DNA of 10,448 bases, taken from contig MU646309.1 in NCBI GenBank assembly GCA_026770585.1, positions 1,199,016-1,209,463 of the forward strand. Direction: 5' to 3'. The notes beneath the pieces were generated by a model. It did no database searches. It worked only from the letters and a program-made list of their open reading frames with translations, and was not told where the DNA came from. Below, piece after piece: positions 1-5,264 of this stretch (position 1 is the stretch's first letter; each line of letters opens with the position of its first letter). Source of the DNA: Baffinella frigidus. Lineage: Eukaryota; Cryptophyceae; Cryptomonadales; Baffinellaceae. A program made the position numbers and the translations under genes.

Positions 1-49
1 GGGAGAGAGAGAGGGAGAGGGGGAGGGAGAGAGAGAGAGAAAGAGATAG

Positions 50-106
<57 letters not shown>

Positions 107-225
107 CAGAGCGAGCGAGCGAGAGAGCGAAAGAGAAAGACATAGAGACAAGGAGTGAGAAATCGAGAGAGAGAGAGCGAGAGAAAGAGAGAGAGATAAA
201 GAGAGAAAGAGAGAACGCAAAGCCG
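1..225. repeat. GA-rich microsatellite with an internal GATA block
   Basis: This is almost pure GA dinucleotide with scattered GAAA and GAGC interruptions and a GATA tetranucleotide run at about 45-70. On the minus strand it is a CT tract that begins about 15 nt after the splice donor of the 229-354 exon, so it probably lies at the 5' end of an intron whose acceptor is outside the window. Open frames across it encode only Leu/Ser or Arg/Glu runs and are not genes. Confidence 0.95.
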
Positions 226-228
226 GAC

Positions 229-354
229 CGTGAGGACGGGTGTGGGCGAAGAAGACTCGTCATCCGAAACCGTGTTTGATTTGTTTTGATTCGTGCTCTG
301 GAACACGTGCCGTTCCAGCCCGGGGAAGTTGGCCTTGAGACGCCGAATCTCCTC
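229..354 (-). CDS. Internal exon, charged/Ser-rich segment of an unidentified protein
   Basis: Exon of 126 nt (42 codons, phase 0 to 0) between acceptor CCCCGGCAG and donor GTCCGG. The translation starts EEIRRLKANFPGLERHVFQS and continues into an Asn/Ser/Asp-rich stretch containing SDDESSSPTP, typical of a disordered, possibly phosphorylated linker. It is the last exon of the minus-strand gene seen in the window. No stop codon occurs before the donor, so the protein continues beyond position 1. The exon is in phase with the exon at 490-546 upstream. The family is not recognised. The exon call rests on sharp splice signals, a sensible peptide and matching phase. Confidence 0.72.
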
Positions 355-489
355 CTGCCGGGGAATTCATTTTCGGTCAACTTACACAATTTATTTTCAG
401 GATTTATTTTTGGCCGTATACACCATTAGCAGCAGGCGGCATACACTATTAGCAGCAGGCATACACACATTAACAAATAAATGCTGTAC
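355..489 (-). other. Intron with a small tandem repeat (418-472)
   Basis: This 135-nt AT-richer intron runs from donor GTACAG to acceptor CCGGCAG on the minus strand. At 418-472 (plus strand) a unit of about 20-23 bp, beginning ATACACYATTAGCAGCAGGC, is present twice with a partial third copy. Nothing coding is evident. Confidence 0.5.
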
Positions 490-546
490 CCCCCCCGCCC
501 CAGCCCTCTGAAGTGACACATCAGCATCGGTCGGGCCCCTGCAAAT
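490..546 (-). CDS. Small internal exon (19 codons)
   Basis: Exon of 57 nt, phase 0 to 0. It follows one of the best acceptors in the window, a pyrimidine tract ending CTTCTTCCCTACAG (minus strand), and ends at donor GTACAG after a G run. It encodes ICRGPTDADVSLQRAGAGG. It joins in frame to the exons at 815-968 and 229-354. The G-run at its 3' end makes the exact donor uncertain by a base or more. Confidence 0.55.
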
Positions 547-598
547 CTGTAGGGAAGAAGTAAGGGAGTGAAATGTTCTCGCGCTTCGCCGTGGTAAA

Positions 599-656
599 CC
601 ATGAACCCTGAACCCTGAACCCTGAACCCTGAACCCTGAACCCTGAACCCTGGACC
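599..656. repeat. Telomere-like heptamer array (CCCTGAA)n
   Basis: About seven tandem CCCTGAA heptamers on the plus strand. They grade at 655-705 into degenerate CCCGAAA/CACGAAA units. The array lies inside the intron 547-814 of the minus-strand gene, where it reads TTCAGGG just upstream of the acceptor. It is a one-base variant of the plant/algal telomere heptamer. Confidence 0.95.
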
Positions 657-705
657 CAAAAAACCCACCCGAATTCCGAAACCCGAAACACGAAACCAGA
701 AACCC

Positions 706-735
706 TCGGTGTACGGCGGTGCGGAGGACGTTTTG
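706..735 (-). repeat. Degenerate echo of an exon 3' end
   Basis: The 11-mer TGCGGAGGACG and flanking bases here (plus strand) match 819-831, the 3' end of the 815-968 exon. On the minus strand this copies the coding words for VLRT, but with the donor destroyed. It lies about 100 nt downstream of the exon in transcription order. Confidence 0.6.
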
Positions 736-805
736 GTCACGGCTGAGTGATGAGGGTTGTTAAGGTTGAGGGTTGTCACGGTTGAGGGTTCAGGGTTTAG
801 GGTGT
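736..805. repeat. Degenerate telomere-like repeats
   Basis: On the plus strand this stretch is built of GGTTGAGGGTT and GGTTCAGGGTTTAGGG units. On the minus strand it starts a few bases after donor GTAACT (814-809) and reads CACCCTAAACCCTGAACCC. The intron therefore has telomere-like repeats of opposite orientation near its two ends and could fold back on itself. Confidence 0.8.
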
Positions 806-814
806 ATGAGTTAC

Positions 815-968
815 CGGTGTGCGGAGGACGTGGGGGCGCAAGTCGTCGTTGCGCACTGCTGCTGCTGCCTCCTGCCTCCCTTCCTGCTCCCCACCCGCCT
901 CGATCAACGCCCGCCCTCCCAACTCACGCGTTTCTATTGGTTGAACCCCTAGATTAGCATCGTTACTT
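815..968 (-). CDS. Internal exon, Glu/Gln/Ala-rich
   Basis: Open block of 154 nt ending at donor GTAACT, phase 2 to 0. The clearest coding part includes LGGRALIEAGGEQEGRQEAA and NDDLRPHVLRTP, suggesting a charged helix. The 5' edge is less certain. Acceptor TTACTAG at 969-971 gives a 45-nt intron and keeps frame with the exon at 1014-1156. A second candidate AG at 923-924 (CGCGTGAG) would trim the exon to 108 nt and start it in phase 0. A stop codon (TGA) lies upstream in frame, so the exon cannot extend much past 983. Confidence 0.6.
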
Positions 969-1013
969 CTAGTAACGGAGGCCCCCCTTCACTATGAGAC
1001 GTCCCACACGTAC

Positions 1014-1156
1014 CGATTTCGAAAGGCGGGTCCTTCCAGGCTAGCCAAAGTAGTGCCCTGTAATAAGAGTTGAGGGCGGACTCTTGTCGCAGTCCTCTTG
1101 CTGGTCTGGTAGGATCGATGGGGGTGGAAACGCGTGCACGGACGATCCGTATACCC
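1014..1156 (-). CDS. Internal exon with strong GTACGTG donor
   Basis: Block of 143 nt from acceptor ACGCTAG to donor GTACGTGTGG, phase 0 to 2. The peptide includes PHRSYQTSKRTATRVRPQLL followed by LQGTTLASLEGPAFRN, mostly basic and with no low-complexity content. The frame runs open to a TAG at 992-994 if the donor is not used, so an alternative reading is a C-terminal exon ending there. An internal acceptor-like TTATTACAG at 1058-1060 could also shorten it to 44 nt. It joins in phase with 1577-1746 upstream and 815-968 downstream. Confidence 0.58.
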
Positions 1157-1242
1157 CTAGCGTGGTTCCCCTGGCGTGGCCCAAGACCGTGTGCTAATCA
1201 AGAAAGCCAATAAGAGTGGACGGGGTTGTTCGCGGGAGGAAC

Positions 1243-1272
1243 CTTTTCAAGAATGTCGAAGTAAGGTCCGCG
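1243..1272 (-). repeat. Exon-end echo 2 (FDILEK-GTTCCT)
   Basis: Degenerate copy of the 3' end of the 1577-1746 exon. About 22 of 28 bases match the original core TTCAAGGATGTCGAGGTAGC (plus strand, an estimate by eye). The reading frame is kept, giving GPYFDILEK and then GTTCCT in the donor position. The frame here is open for about 30 codons upstream, so a weakly used alternative exon cannot be excluded. Confidence 0.65.
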
Positions 1273-1344
1273 TGACATTTCAGAGACACTTGGATGAGAC
1301 TGGACGCAACGAATCCAATCTGGTTCCCAAGAACCTTCAAAACA

Positions 1345-1365
1345 TTTCAGAGAGACTCTCTGAAA
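1345..1365. repeat. 21-bp perfect palindrome
   Basis: Arms TTTCAGAGAG (1345-1354) and CTCTCTGAAA (1356-1365) flank a single A. Weaker complementarity extends outward (GAACCTTC near 1331 with GAAAGGTTC near 1373), so about 50 bp could form an imperfect cruciform or RNA hairpin within the intron. Confidence 0.9.
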
Positions 1366-1420
1366 TTTGCTGAAAGGTTCCCAGGAGTGATGGGACTCGA
1401 TGGCTTGGCATGCGGAACCT

Positions 1421-1450
1421 GTTCAAGGATATCGAGGTAGCGTCCGCAAG
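1421..1450 (-). repeat. Exon-end echo 1 (RYLDILEQ-GTTCCG)
   Basis: Close copy of the 3' end of the 1577-1746 exon. Its plus-strand core GTTCAAGGATATCGAGGTAG differs from the original by one base. The frame and a GT at the donor position are kept, and a TGA closes the frame a few codons upstream. It is probably a non-coding duplicate of an exon/donor boundary. Confidence 0.75.
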
Positions 1451-1576
1451 GGTTTCAGCTCAAAACGTTGTTTTGAGGTTCCAGGTTTAATTCAGGTTAG
1501 GAAAAATCATAGGTTCTTTTGAAAAATCAAAGTTTTTTTTGAGGTTTGAGGAAACAGGGGGGGTGGCGGTCGGTAC

Positions 1577-1746
1577 TTGTTCAAGGATGTCGAGGTAGCG
1601 TCCTCGCGACCCCTCGAGCGCGTCCCGCACCTGCCTCGCGTTGAACCTGCCGCCCGCCCCCGCCCCACCACATTCAATTCCATCCGCAAGTCTCTCAAAG
1701 CGGGCCAAGTGCTGCTCAAATGTTGTGAAACGTGTGTGAAAAATGT
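1577..1746 (-). CDS. Internal exon, helical, Gly-rich hinge
   Basis: Exon of 170 nt from acceptor TTTCACCTTGAG to donor GTACCG, phase 1 to 0. The peptide contains FEQHLARFERLADGIE, a Gly-rich hinge (GGAGAGG), then RFNARQVRDALEGSRGRYLD and ILEQ. Both flanks look like amphipathic helices. A 54-nt intron joins it in frame to 1801-1906. The 3' end is echoed twice downstream and has a distant paralogue at 6559-6615. An alternative acceptor (ATTTGAG, 1715-1717) would shorten it by 32 nt. The family is unknown. Confidence 0.7.
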
Positions 1747-1800
1747 CTCAAGGTGAAATGTGTGTGAAACGTGTTTGGGCGGCCGCCTCCCCCGCACCAC

Positions 1801-1906
1801 CGTGAATGCAAACACGTTTGATTTGCCCAGTCGCTGATGCCACCCAATTCTCGCATGCCAGCCACCTCAATGCGTTCCTACAATTCTCTAATGAGCCATG
1901 CCAGGT
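1801..1906 (-). CDS. Internal exon, Trp/Cys-containing
   Basis: Exon of 106 nt between acceptor TTTTTTAGAGAG and donor GTGGTG, phase 0 to 1. The peptide begins TWHGSLENCRNALRWLACEN and continues WVASATGQIKRVCIH. The composition is that of an ordinary folded-domain segment. The open frame extends upstream into NSLEFFRE, so the true acceptor may lie slightly higher. A related, shorter sequence (HIREFFR) follows the exon at 2017-2097, another local duplication. Confidence 0.6.
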
Positions 1907-2016
1907 CTCTCTAAAAAATTCTAAACTGTTCCGAAAAACCACCTAGAATTCTTCAGATGGAGCATGCGGGAACGTGATCATCTAAAAAATTCTCGAATGT
2001 GAGTCAAAGAGAGCAC

Positions 2017-2097
2017 TCCTCGAAACTGTTTCGATTTGCAAATCAAAATGGTGGATGCGCACCCTCGTGTTTCGAGCGCGGCGCAGAACAACGACAC
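2017..2097 (-). CDS. Internal exon (27 codons)
   Basis: Exon of 81 nt, phase 0 to 0, from acceptor CGCATGGCAG to donor GTGCTC. It encodes VSLFCAALETRGCASTILIC then KSKQFRG. The frame stays open past the donor to a TGA near 1978, so read-through as a terminal exon is an alternative. It joins in phase to 2324-2403 upstream. Confidence 0.52.
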
Positions 2098-2323
2098 CTG
2101 CCATGCGGGTTTGTCGGTCAGAGAACAGACACCTCCCATTTGCGCCCCCCCCACCCCCCCCGGTTTGGTGAGCAATCGTGGGGCGCTGGATATAAGGCTG
2201 GGTACCCTAATTCCGGCGGCATCCCAATTCCGGCGTTCCGTGCACCCTACTGTATTGCATGCGGTAGCACCCCACGGATTGCCTGAATTAGTCTAATGCC
2301 GGAATTGGAGGGTCCACCCTCAC
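2098..2323 (-). other. Intron with C-runs and CCGGAATT-type short repeats
   Basis: On the plus strand, 2145-2162 is nearly pure C. Motifs such as AATTCCGGCG and GCCGGAATT recur at about 2210-2240 and 2298-2306. GCGGTAGCACCCCACGG (2261-2277) has a near copy at about 2458-2474. No coding block is supported on either strand. Confidence 0.45.
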
Positions 2324-2403
2324 CAGGGAGAAAATCTGCCTGATGCAGGTACCGTTCTGGTACAAAACCTCACCTGCCTGGATTGGTCGGGAGTCGTGAG
2401 ACG
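2324..2403 (-). CDS. Internal exon with GTGAGG donor
   Basis: Exon of 80 nt (2 + 78) from acceptor AAATCAG to donor GTGAGG. The peptide includes DSRPIQAGEVLYQNGTCIRQ then IFSL. Its last bases plus donor (TCCCTG|GT) match the ends of the 90-nt modules at 2554-3276, so it may share ancestry with them at the 3' edge. A second acceptor (AATCCAG, 2378-2380) would give a 54-nt phase 0 exon that joins directly to a module ending in phase 0. Confidence 0.55.
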
Positions 2404-2553
2404 CTGATTTAGGGTGTGGGGGTACGGGTTTCGGGTGTAGAAGAGCGATCAGCTCATACGGTAGCACCCTACGGTCTAGTTGGGCTCACCAATGCCGGAC
2501 CTAGGTTCATGCTGGATTAAGGGTGGTTAATGCCAAAATGAGGACACGCTTAC

Positions 2554-2643
2554 CAGGGAGCGGAGCTGGACGAGATGCGGGGAGGTGGTGGCGATTTTGC
2601 ATTATTTGGCGATGGTGTGTGAGACGTGTTTCAGCATTGGTGG
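2554..2643 (-). pseudogene. 90-nt exon module, copy 1 (has a stop; best donor)
   Basis: Thirty codons aligning without gaps to the other modules (PPMLKHVSHTIAK...IATTSPHLVQLRSL). An in-frame TAA falls after TIAK, so this copy cannot code through. It nonetheless has the strongest donor of the series (CTG|GTAAGCG), whereas the others have GTACNT. It is most likely a decayed duplicate, or a poison/alternative exon. Confidence 0.7.
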
Positions 2644-2690
2644 GAAGGGTTTAGGGTTCAAGGGTTAGGGTTTAGGGTTTATGTACCAGG
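2640..2690. repeat. Telomere-like TTTAGGG/TTCAAGGG spacer
   Basis: GGGTTTAGGGTTCAAGGGTT and similar units (plus strand) separate module copies 1 and 2. The same class of repeat fills the other spacers at 2777-2880, 3005-3030 and 3127-3156, mixed with TTTGAGG and TTTCGGG variants. Confidence 0.85.
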
Positions 2691-2776
2691 GAGCGGGGCT
2701 GGACGAGCGGAGGGGGGGTGGTGGCGATGTTTGAGAACTTGGCGATCGTGTCTAAAACGTGTTGAAGCATTGGCAG
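2687..2776 (-). CDS. 90-nt exon module, copy 2
   Basis: Thirty open codons: LPMLQHVLDTIAKFSNIATT then PPPLVQPRSL, followed by GTACAT in the donor position. Length and frame match copies 1, 4 and 5. No AG acceptor lies directly at its 5' edge, so use as an exon is doubtful. It could be a pseudo-exon that has kept its frame. Confidence 0.45.
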
Positions 2777-2880
2777 AATGGGTTTGGGGTTTAGGGCTTA
2801 GCATTTAGGGGTTAGGGTTTGAGGATTAAGGTTTAAGGTTTGAGGTTTAGGGTTTCGGGTTGAAGGTTCGGGGATTAGAG
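2777..2880. repeat. Degenerate telomere-like repeats between modules 2 and 3
   Basis: Plus-strand GGTTTGGGGTTTAGGGCTTAG, TTTGAGG and TTTCGGG units with heptamer periodicity. No coding signal. Confidence 0.8.
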
Positions 2881-2932
2881 TGTAGGTACCAAGGAGCGGA
2901 GCTGGACCAGCTCCGCTCCTTGGTACCTACAC
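2880..2932. repeat. Perfect palindrome, 26-bp arms, 1-nt spacer
   Basis: The left arm 2880-2905 and right arm 2907-2932 are exact reverse complements around A2906. The arm contains GGTACCAAGGAGCGGAGCTGG. On the minus strand this is an inverted duplication of the end of module copy 3 and its GTACCTACAC donor. The net effect is a 21-nt in-frame insertion in that module. Confidence 0.97.
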
Positions 2933-3000
2933 GGAGGGGAAGTGGTTGCGAGGTTGCAGTACTTAGCGATCGTGTCTGAGACGTGTTTCAGAACTAACAG
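2890..3000 (-). CDS. 90-nt exon module, copy 3, with 21-nt in-frame palindromic insertion
   Basis: The copy reads LLVLKHVSDTIAKYCNLATT then SPP, then seven inserted codons created by the palindrome, then LVQLRSL and donor GTACCT. The insertion preserves the frame. Its 5' edge has TTTCTGTTAG, the only module besides copy 4 with a nearby plausible acceptor, though in a different phase. Coding status is uncertain. Confidence 0.45.
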
Positions 3001-3036
3001 AAAGGATTGATGGTTTAGGATTTAGGGGGTAGGTAC

Positions 3037-3126
3037 CAGGGAGCGGAGCTGGACGAGGGGCGGGGAGGTTGTCGCGAGGTTTGACCACTTAGCGACTGTG
3101 TTTAAAACGTGTTGCAGCTTTGGCAG
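3037..3126 (-). CDS. 90-nt exon module, copy 4
   Basis: Thirty open codons: LPKLQHVLNTVAKWSNLATT then SPPLVQLRSL, with donor GTACCT and a CCAAAG candidate acceptor after the third codon. Differences from copies 3 and 5 are mostly conservative (I to V, Y to W), which hints at past selection on the peptide. Confidence 0.5.
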
Positions 3127-3162
3127 AACGGGTTTCGGGTTTTGAGACTAGGGTGTAGGTAC

Positions 3163-3276
3163 CAGGGAGCGGAGCTGGACGAGCGGCGGAGAGGTGGTGG
3201 CGAGGTTGGAGTACTTGGCGATCGTGTCGGAGACTTGCACCGCGTGCAGGCCCCACTCCGCATCCGTCTGCTCCAT
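3163..3276 (-). CDS. Probable parent exon of the module array (copy 5)
   Basis: Thirty-eight open codons from ATG 3276 to donor GTACCT: MEQTDAEWGLHAVQVSDTIA then KYSNLATTSPPLVQLRSL. It is the most intact and longest member and lies at the upstream end of the array. Its first twelve residues are themselves echoed at 3509-3541 and 3629-3665. The exact acceptor is unknown (an AAATGGAG candidate lies at 3271-3273). The pattern suggests an amphipathic helix followed by a Pro-containing turn. Family not recognised. Confidence 0.6.
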
Positions 3277-3423
3277 TTCGTTTAGGGTTAAGGATTTCGT
3301 GAATAGCCCAAAAGACCTAGGATCCTGGGGTAGGCAACCCGTAGGGACAGAGGGGGGTTCCTACGGATAAGGTAACGGAAACTTGGGCATTTCCTGCCCG
3401 ACAAACCCTGCGTAGCCCGCTGT

Positions 3424-3668
3424 GTGGAACCGCGTCCGTCTGCTTCATTCAATAGAATCTACCCACAAAATCCAGCCAAGTGCGAACAAGCAAAACGTGT
3501 ACCGCGTGCAGGCCGCACTCCAAGTCCGTCTGCTCCGCTCGGTTCAGAGTTTGGGGTTTGGGCAACAGCGTTTAATTGCGTGAGGCGTACCATTAAATCA
3601 ATATTTTGAAGGTATAGGAAATCTGATCCGCGTGCAGGCCCCACTCCACGTCCGTCTGCTCCATTCAA
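3424..3668 (-). repeat. Tandem duplicated block with EQTDxEWGLHA-like copies
   Basis: Copies of about 34 nt at 3629-3665 and 3509-3541, plus a truncated one near 3430-3446, match the start of the 3163-3276 exon (EQTDVEWGLHA, EQTDLECGLHA). Linked sequences are also duplicated: ATCCAGCCAAGTGCGA at about 3470 and 3717, and the IDLMVRLTQ region (about 3585-3620) against that at 3740-3782. In another frame the whole block is open from 3668 to 3459 (GADGRGVGPARG...), so two frames compete here. Confidence 0.6.
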
Positions 3669-3678
3669 TGGAATCTAC

Positions 3679-3782
3679 CCACACAATCGCGAAATTACGG
3701 GTGTTACAGAGCGGAATCCAGCCAAGTGCGACAACTTAAAGTTTGTGAGCCAGACCATCAAATCAACGTTTGGCAGGAATAT
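3679..3782 (-). CDS. Candidate exon (LPNVDLMVWLTNF...)
   Basis: Open block encoding IFLPNVDLMVWLTNFKLSHL then AGFRSVTPVISRLCG, ending at a GTAGAT donor-like site. Part is repeated at 3585-3620 (LQNIDLMVRLTQ) and 3460-3490 (SHLAGF). The absence of any AG on the minus strand from about 3744 to the GCAG near 3803 suggests that a shorter exon could start at AACTTTAAG near 3744. Start and true extent are unresolved. Confidence 0.42.
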
Positions 3783-3827
3783 AGGTTAATTACATTTACC
3801 CCGTCTGCGTAGTCATTCGGCCAGCAC

Positions 3828-4004
3828 CATTCGCGTATCATGCGTTGGTTCGCAACCCGTAAGCCAGCCGTCGTTGTCAAAATCGAACATATACGGACCG
3901 TTGCCGTATATATACCGACCCGGGTCCCACATTTGTGTGCATACCAACCGTGCTCCCATGTATGTAAGCACAGGCCGACGAACAGGTGGAGGCAAATGGG
4001 ATGT
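3828..4004 (-). CDS. Exon with canonical EF-hand calcium-binding loop
   Basis: The open frame after acceptor CGTCGAGTAG runs to GAATG|GTGCTGG, about 59 codons, phase 0 to 0. It includes CTQMWDPGRYIYGNGPYM followed by FDFDNDGWLTGCEPTHD. The 12-residue segment DFDNDGWLTGCE (3884-3849) has Asp at loop positions 1, 3 and 5, Gly at 6, a hydrophobic residue at 8 and Glu at 12. This is the EF-hand loop pattern that binds Ca2+ in the calmodulin superfamily. The flanking helices are not typical (Gly/Pro just before the loop), so a thrombospondin-type or FG-GAP-type calcium loop is an alternative. Another frame over the same DNA is also open (4309-3758), but it lacks such a motif. Confidence 0.58.
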
Positions 4005-4300
4005 CTACTCGACGAGGCTGGGGGGCCTCTCTCGAGGTCCCCATGGCGCACACCATGTGAGGGTAATAAAGAAGAAGAAGAGGGTACAGGGTACAGGGTG
4101 TAGGGTGTCGGGGGTACAGACCCGCGGCACGTGCGCCTCGAGCTCTTCGGTAGGGTGTAGGGTGTAGGGTGTAGGGTGTATATACATGTGAGGGTAATAA
4201 AGAAGAAGAAGGTTACTCGACGAGGACACCGAGCAAGCGGGATCGGTGGACAAAAAGGTACAAGCCGGTACACAAATTTACTACCCGCACGTCCAAATAA
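4005..4300 (-). other. Intronic duplication with GGGTGTA telomere-like array
   Basis: CATGTGAGGGTAATAAAGAAG (shown here split: CATGTGAGGG at 4053, TAATAAAGAAGAAG after it) occurs at 4053-4079 and again at 4185-4211. TACTCGACGAGG occurs at 4007-4018 and 4214-4225. Between them are GGGTACA and GGGTGTA repeats (about 4080-4180). No exon is supported, though the acceptor of the EF-hand exon lies in the first TACTCGACGAG copy. Confidence 0.6.
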
Positions 4301-4383
4301 GCCGTCCATCTATCATATATAGGCCACACCCACAAGAATTTTCACTCCACCGATCCCGGATGCGGAGAAGGAGGGGGGAGGAC

Positions 4384-4509
4384 CTGGGAGCGGGGGATCA
4401 AGCCCTGTGAACACGCGCGGATCGTATCCTCCAGCACCATGAACCCTGCCACGCCGTGGGGGACTTTCTCTGTGAGACTCATAACCTCGTGAGTTACGCC
4501 TCGAACCAT
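4384..4509 (-). CDS. Probable exon (FMVLEDTIRACSQG...)
   Basis: Forty-two open codons from ATG 4509 to donor GTCCTC: MVRGVTHEVMSLTEKVPHGV then AGFMVLEDTIRACSQGLIPR and SQ. A GCGTGGCAG acceptor at 4446-4448 would restrict the exon to the last 62 nt (2 + 60). It ends in phase 0, matching the start of the EF-hand exon at 4004. Much of the 5' half is duplicated at 4776-4809 (THKVMSLT), so the upstream part may be repeat-derived. Confidence 0.5.
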
Positions 4510-4539
4510 GAACCCTGCCTCGAGGGTTTGGTTCAGGAG

Positions 4540-4834
4540 ATGGTCAGGGTCTTTTCTCCCCAGACCGATCTCTCCCCCGAGAAAACCTCCGGAACCATTG
4601 CCTCAGGGGTGTTCCAAGCCGCCGGGGGGGAGCATTCTCTGTGAGGAGATCCTCAAGAGTCCTGCCCATACAGCGGACTACAAGCACCATGCACCCTGCC
4701 ACGCCGGGGGGCACAGTTCTCTGTGAGGAGATCCTTAAGAGTCCTGCCCTACAGCGGACTACACGCACCATGAAACCTGTGAGACTCATAACCTTGTGAG
4801 TCATGCTTCGTTTGCAGAGGTGCGGCGCGGTCAA
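4540..4834 (-). repeat. Duplicated exon-like units (GRTLxDLLTEN) and VMSLT echo
   Basis: Two copies of about 80 nt (about 4627-4708 and 4712-4780) share TTCTCTGTGAGGAGATCCT on the plus strand. On the minus strand they read GRTLEDLLTEN and GRTLKDLLTEN after a GGGCAG acceptor-like site. The VMSLT block at 4776-4809 repeats 4471-4503 with an offset of 305 bp. A plus-strand frame over 4519-4644 is also open and plausible-looking, so the coding strand is not settled at 4519-4625. Confidence 0.5.
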
Positions 4835-4924
4835 GGGGGGAGGGTCCGAGGCCCAAACAGGTTATTCCATTTGGCACGCAACACCGAACATGTTGTTGCG
4901 TCAGGACCGTTGACTGATATTCAG
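4835..4924. other. No recognisable feature
   Basis: Mixed sequence containing GGGGGGAGGG near 4837 and a short ACATGTTGTTG element. No exon, RNA gene or repeat identified. Confidence 0.4.
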
Positions 4925-5090
4925 ATTTTCTCCCAGGAAGAATCGCACACCGAGATGCATGACGAGGTGTGAGGTATGCCTGGAACCCTCAACAACAGGT
5001 GTAAGATATACCATAAACCCGAAACACCAAACTTTACGAAAGAATCGCGCACCGAGATTCCTGGCGAAAAACTCACACGCCGGGTACAAC
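4925..5090 (-). repeat. Two echoes of the 5465-5555 exon end
   Basis: Copies at about 4930-4970 (VMHLGVRFFLG) and 5037-5077 (EFFARNLGARFF) match the end of the 5465-5555 exon (QFLARNLGARF), including the GTGCG or GTGTGCG donor region. Both are short and enclosed by stop codons or shifted frames, so they are probably non-coding duplicates. Confidence 0.65.
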
Positions 5091-5103
5091 GCAAGGCAGT
5101 CAC

Positions 5104-5204
5104 CTCGGACAGTTGGCTTCGGCGTCCGCGTGACCGGTCACGCGGGCGTTCACGAGCCTGCCGGCGGGGCTGTTCCAAAGCTGTTCGGGGCTGAAGGCGA
5201 CCAT
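5104..5204 (-). CDS. Probable exon (FSPEQLWNSPAGRLVNARVTG...)
   Basis: Open block of 101 nt from ATG 5204 to donor GAG|GTGACT (ends in phase 2). Peptide: MVAFSPEQLWNSPAGRLVNA then RVTGHADAEANCPR. Possible acceptors are GTCGCCTTCAG (5191-5193) and GGGTTGAG upstream of the ATG. It contains a 20-bp perfect palindrome (5126-5145). The Trp/Asn/Pro/Gly content and intact frame argue for real coding. The family is not known. Confidence 0.52.
5126..5145. repeat. 20-bp perfect palindrome inside an exon
   Basis: CCGCGTGACCGGTCACGCGG equals its own reverse complement. On the minus strand it encodes part of NARVTGHA. It could be chance in GC-rich coding sequence, or a binding site for a dimeric protein. 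Confidence 0.9.
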
Positions 5205-5264
5205 ATGGTATAGCCGCCCTCAACCCTGAACTATGAAACCTGAAAACTAAACACCAAACTCCGA

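Larger units (their letters stand above)
1157..1576 (-). other. Intron with two echoes of an exon end and a palindrome
   Basis: This intron separates the exons at 1577-1746 and 1014-1156. It holds two copies of the upstream exon's last codons and donor (1421-1450 and 1243-1272), a 21-bp palindrome (1345-1365) and an AAAAATC/TTTTGA-rich stretch at 1500-1545. The minus translation at the echoes reads GRYLDILEQ and GPYFDILEK, each followed by a GTTCC donor-like site. Confidence 0.6.

Noticed and set aside
1-306. Minus-strand frame over the GA repeat (Leu/Ser-rich 'hydrophobic' peptide) as a membrane protein
   Set aside because: Beyond the donor at 228 it is pure microsatellite translation. Only the part at 229-306, which overlaps the real exon, has normal composition.
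3758-4309. Long 183-codon minus-strand frame as the gene here
   Set aside because: It runs through the GGGTGTA array and duplicated GAAGAA tracts. The overlapping frame at 3828-4004 carries the EF-hand loop and better codon texture. Parts may still be coding, but the full frame is not credible.
4456-4644. Plus-strand frame (LVQEMVRVFSPQTDLSPEKT) as a gene
   Set aside because: It looks protein-like and has a TTTTCTCCCCAG acceptor-like site, but it is isolated on the opposite strand within duplicated minus-strand exon-like units. Not enough to call; worth a look in RNA-seq.
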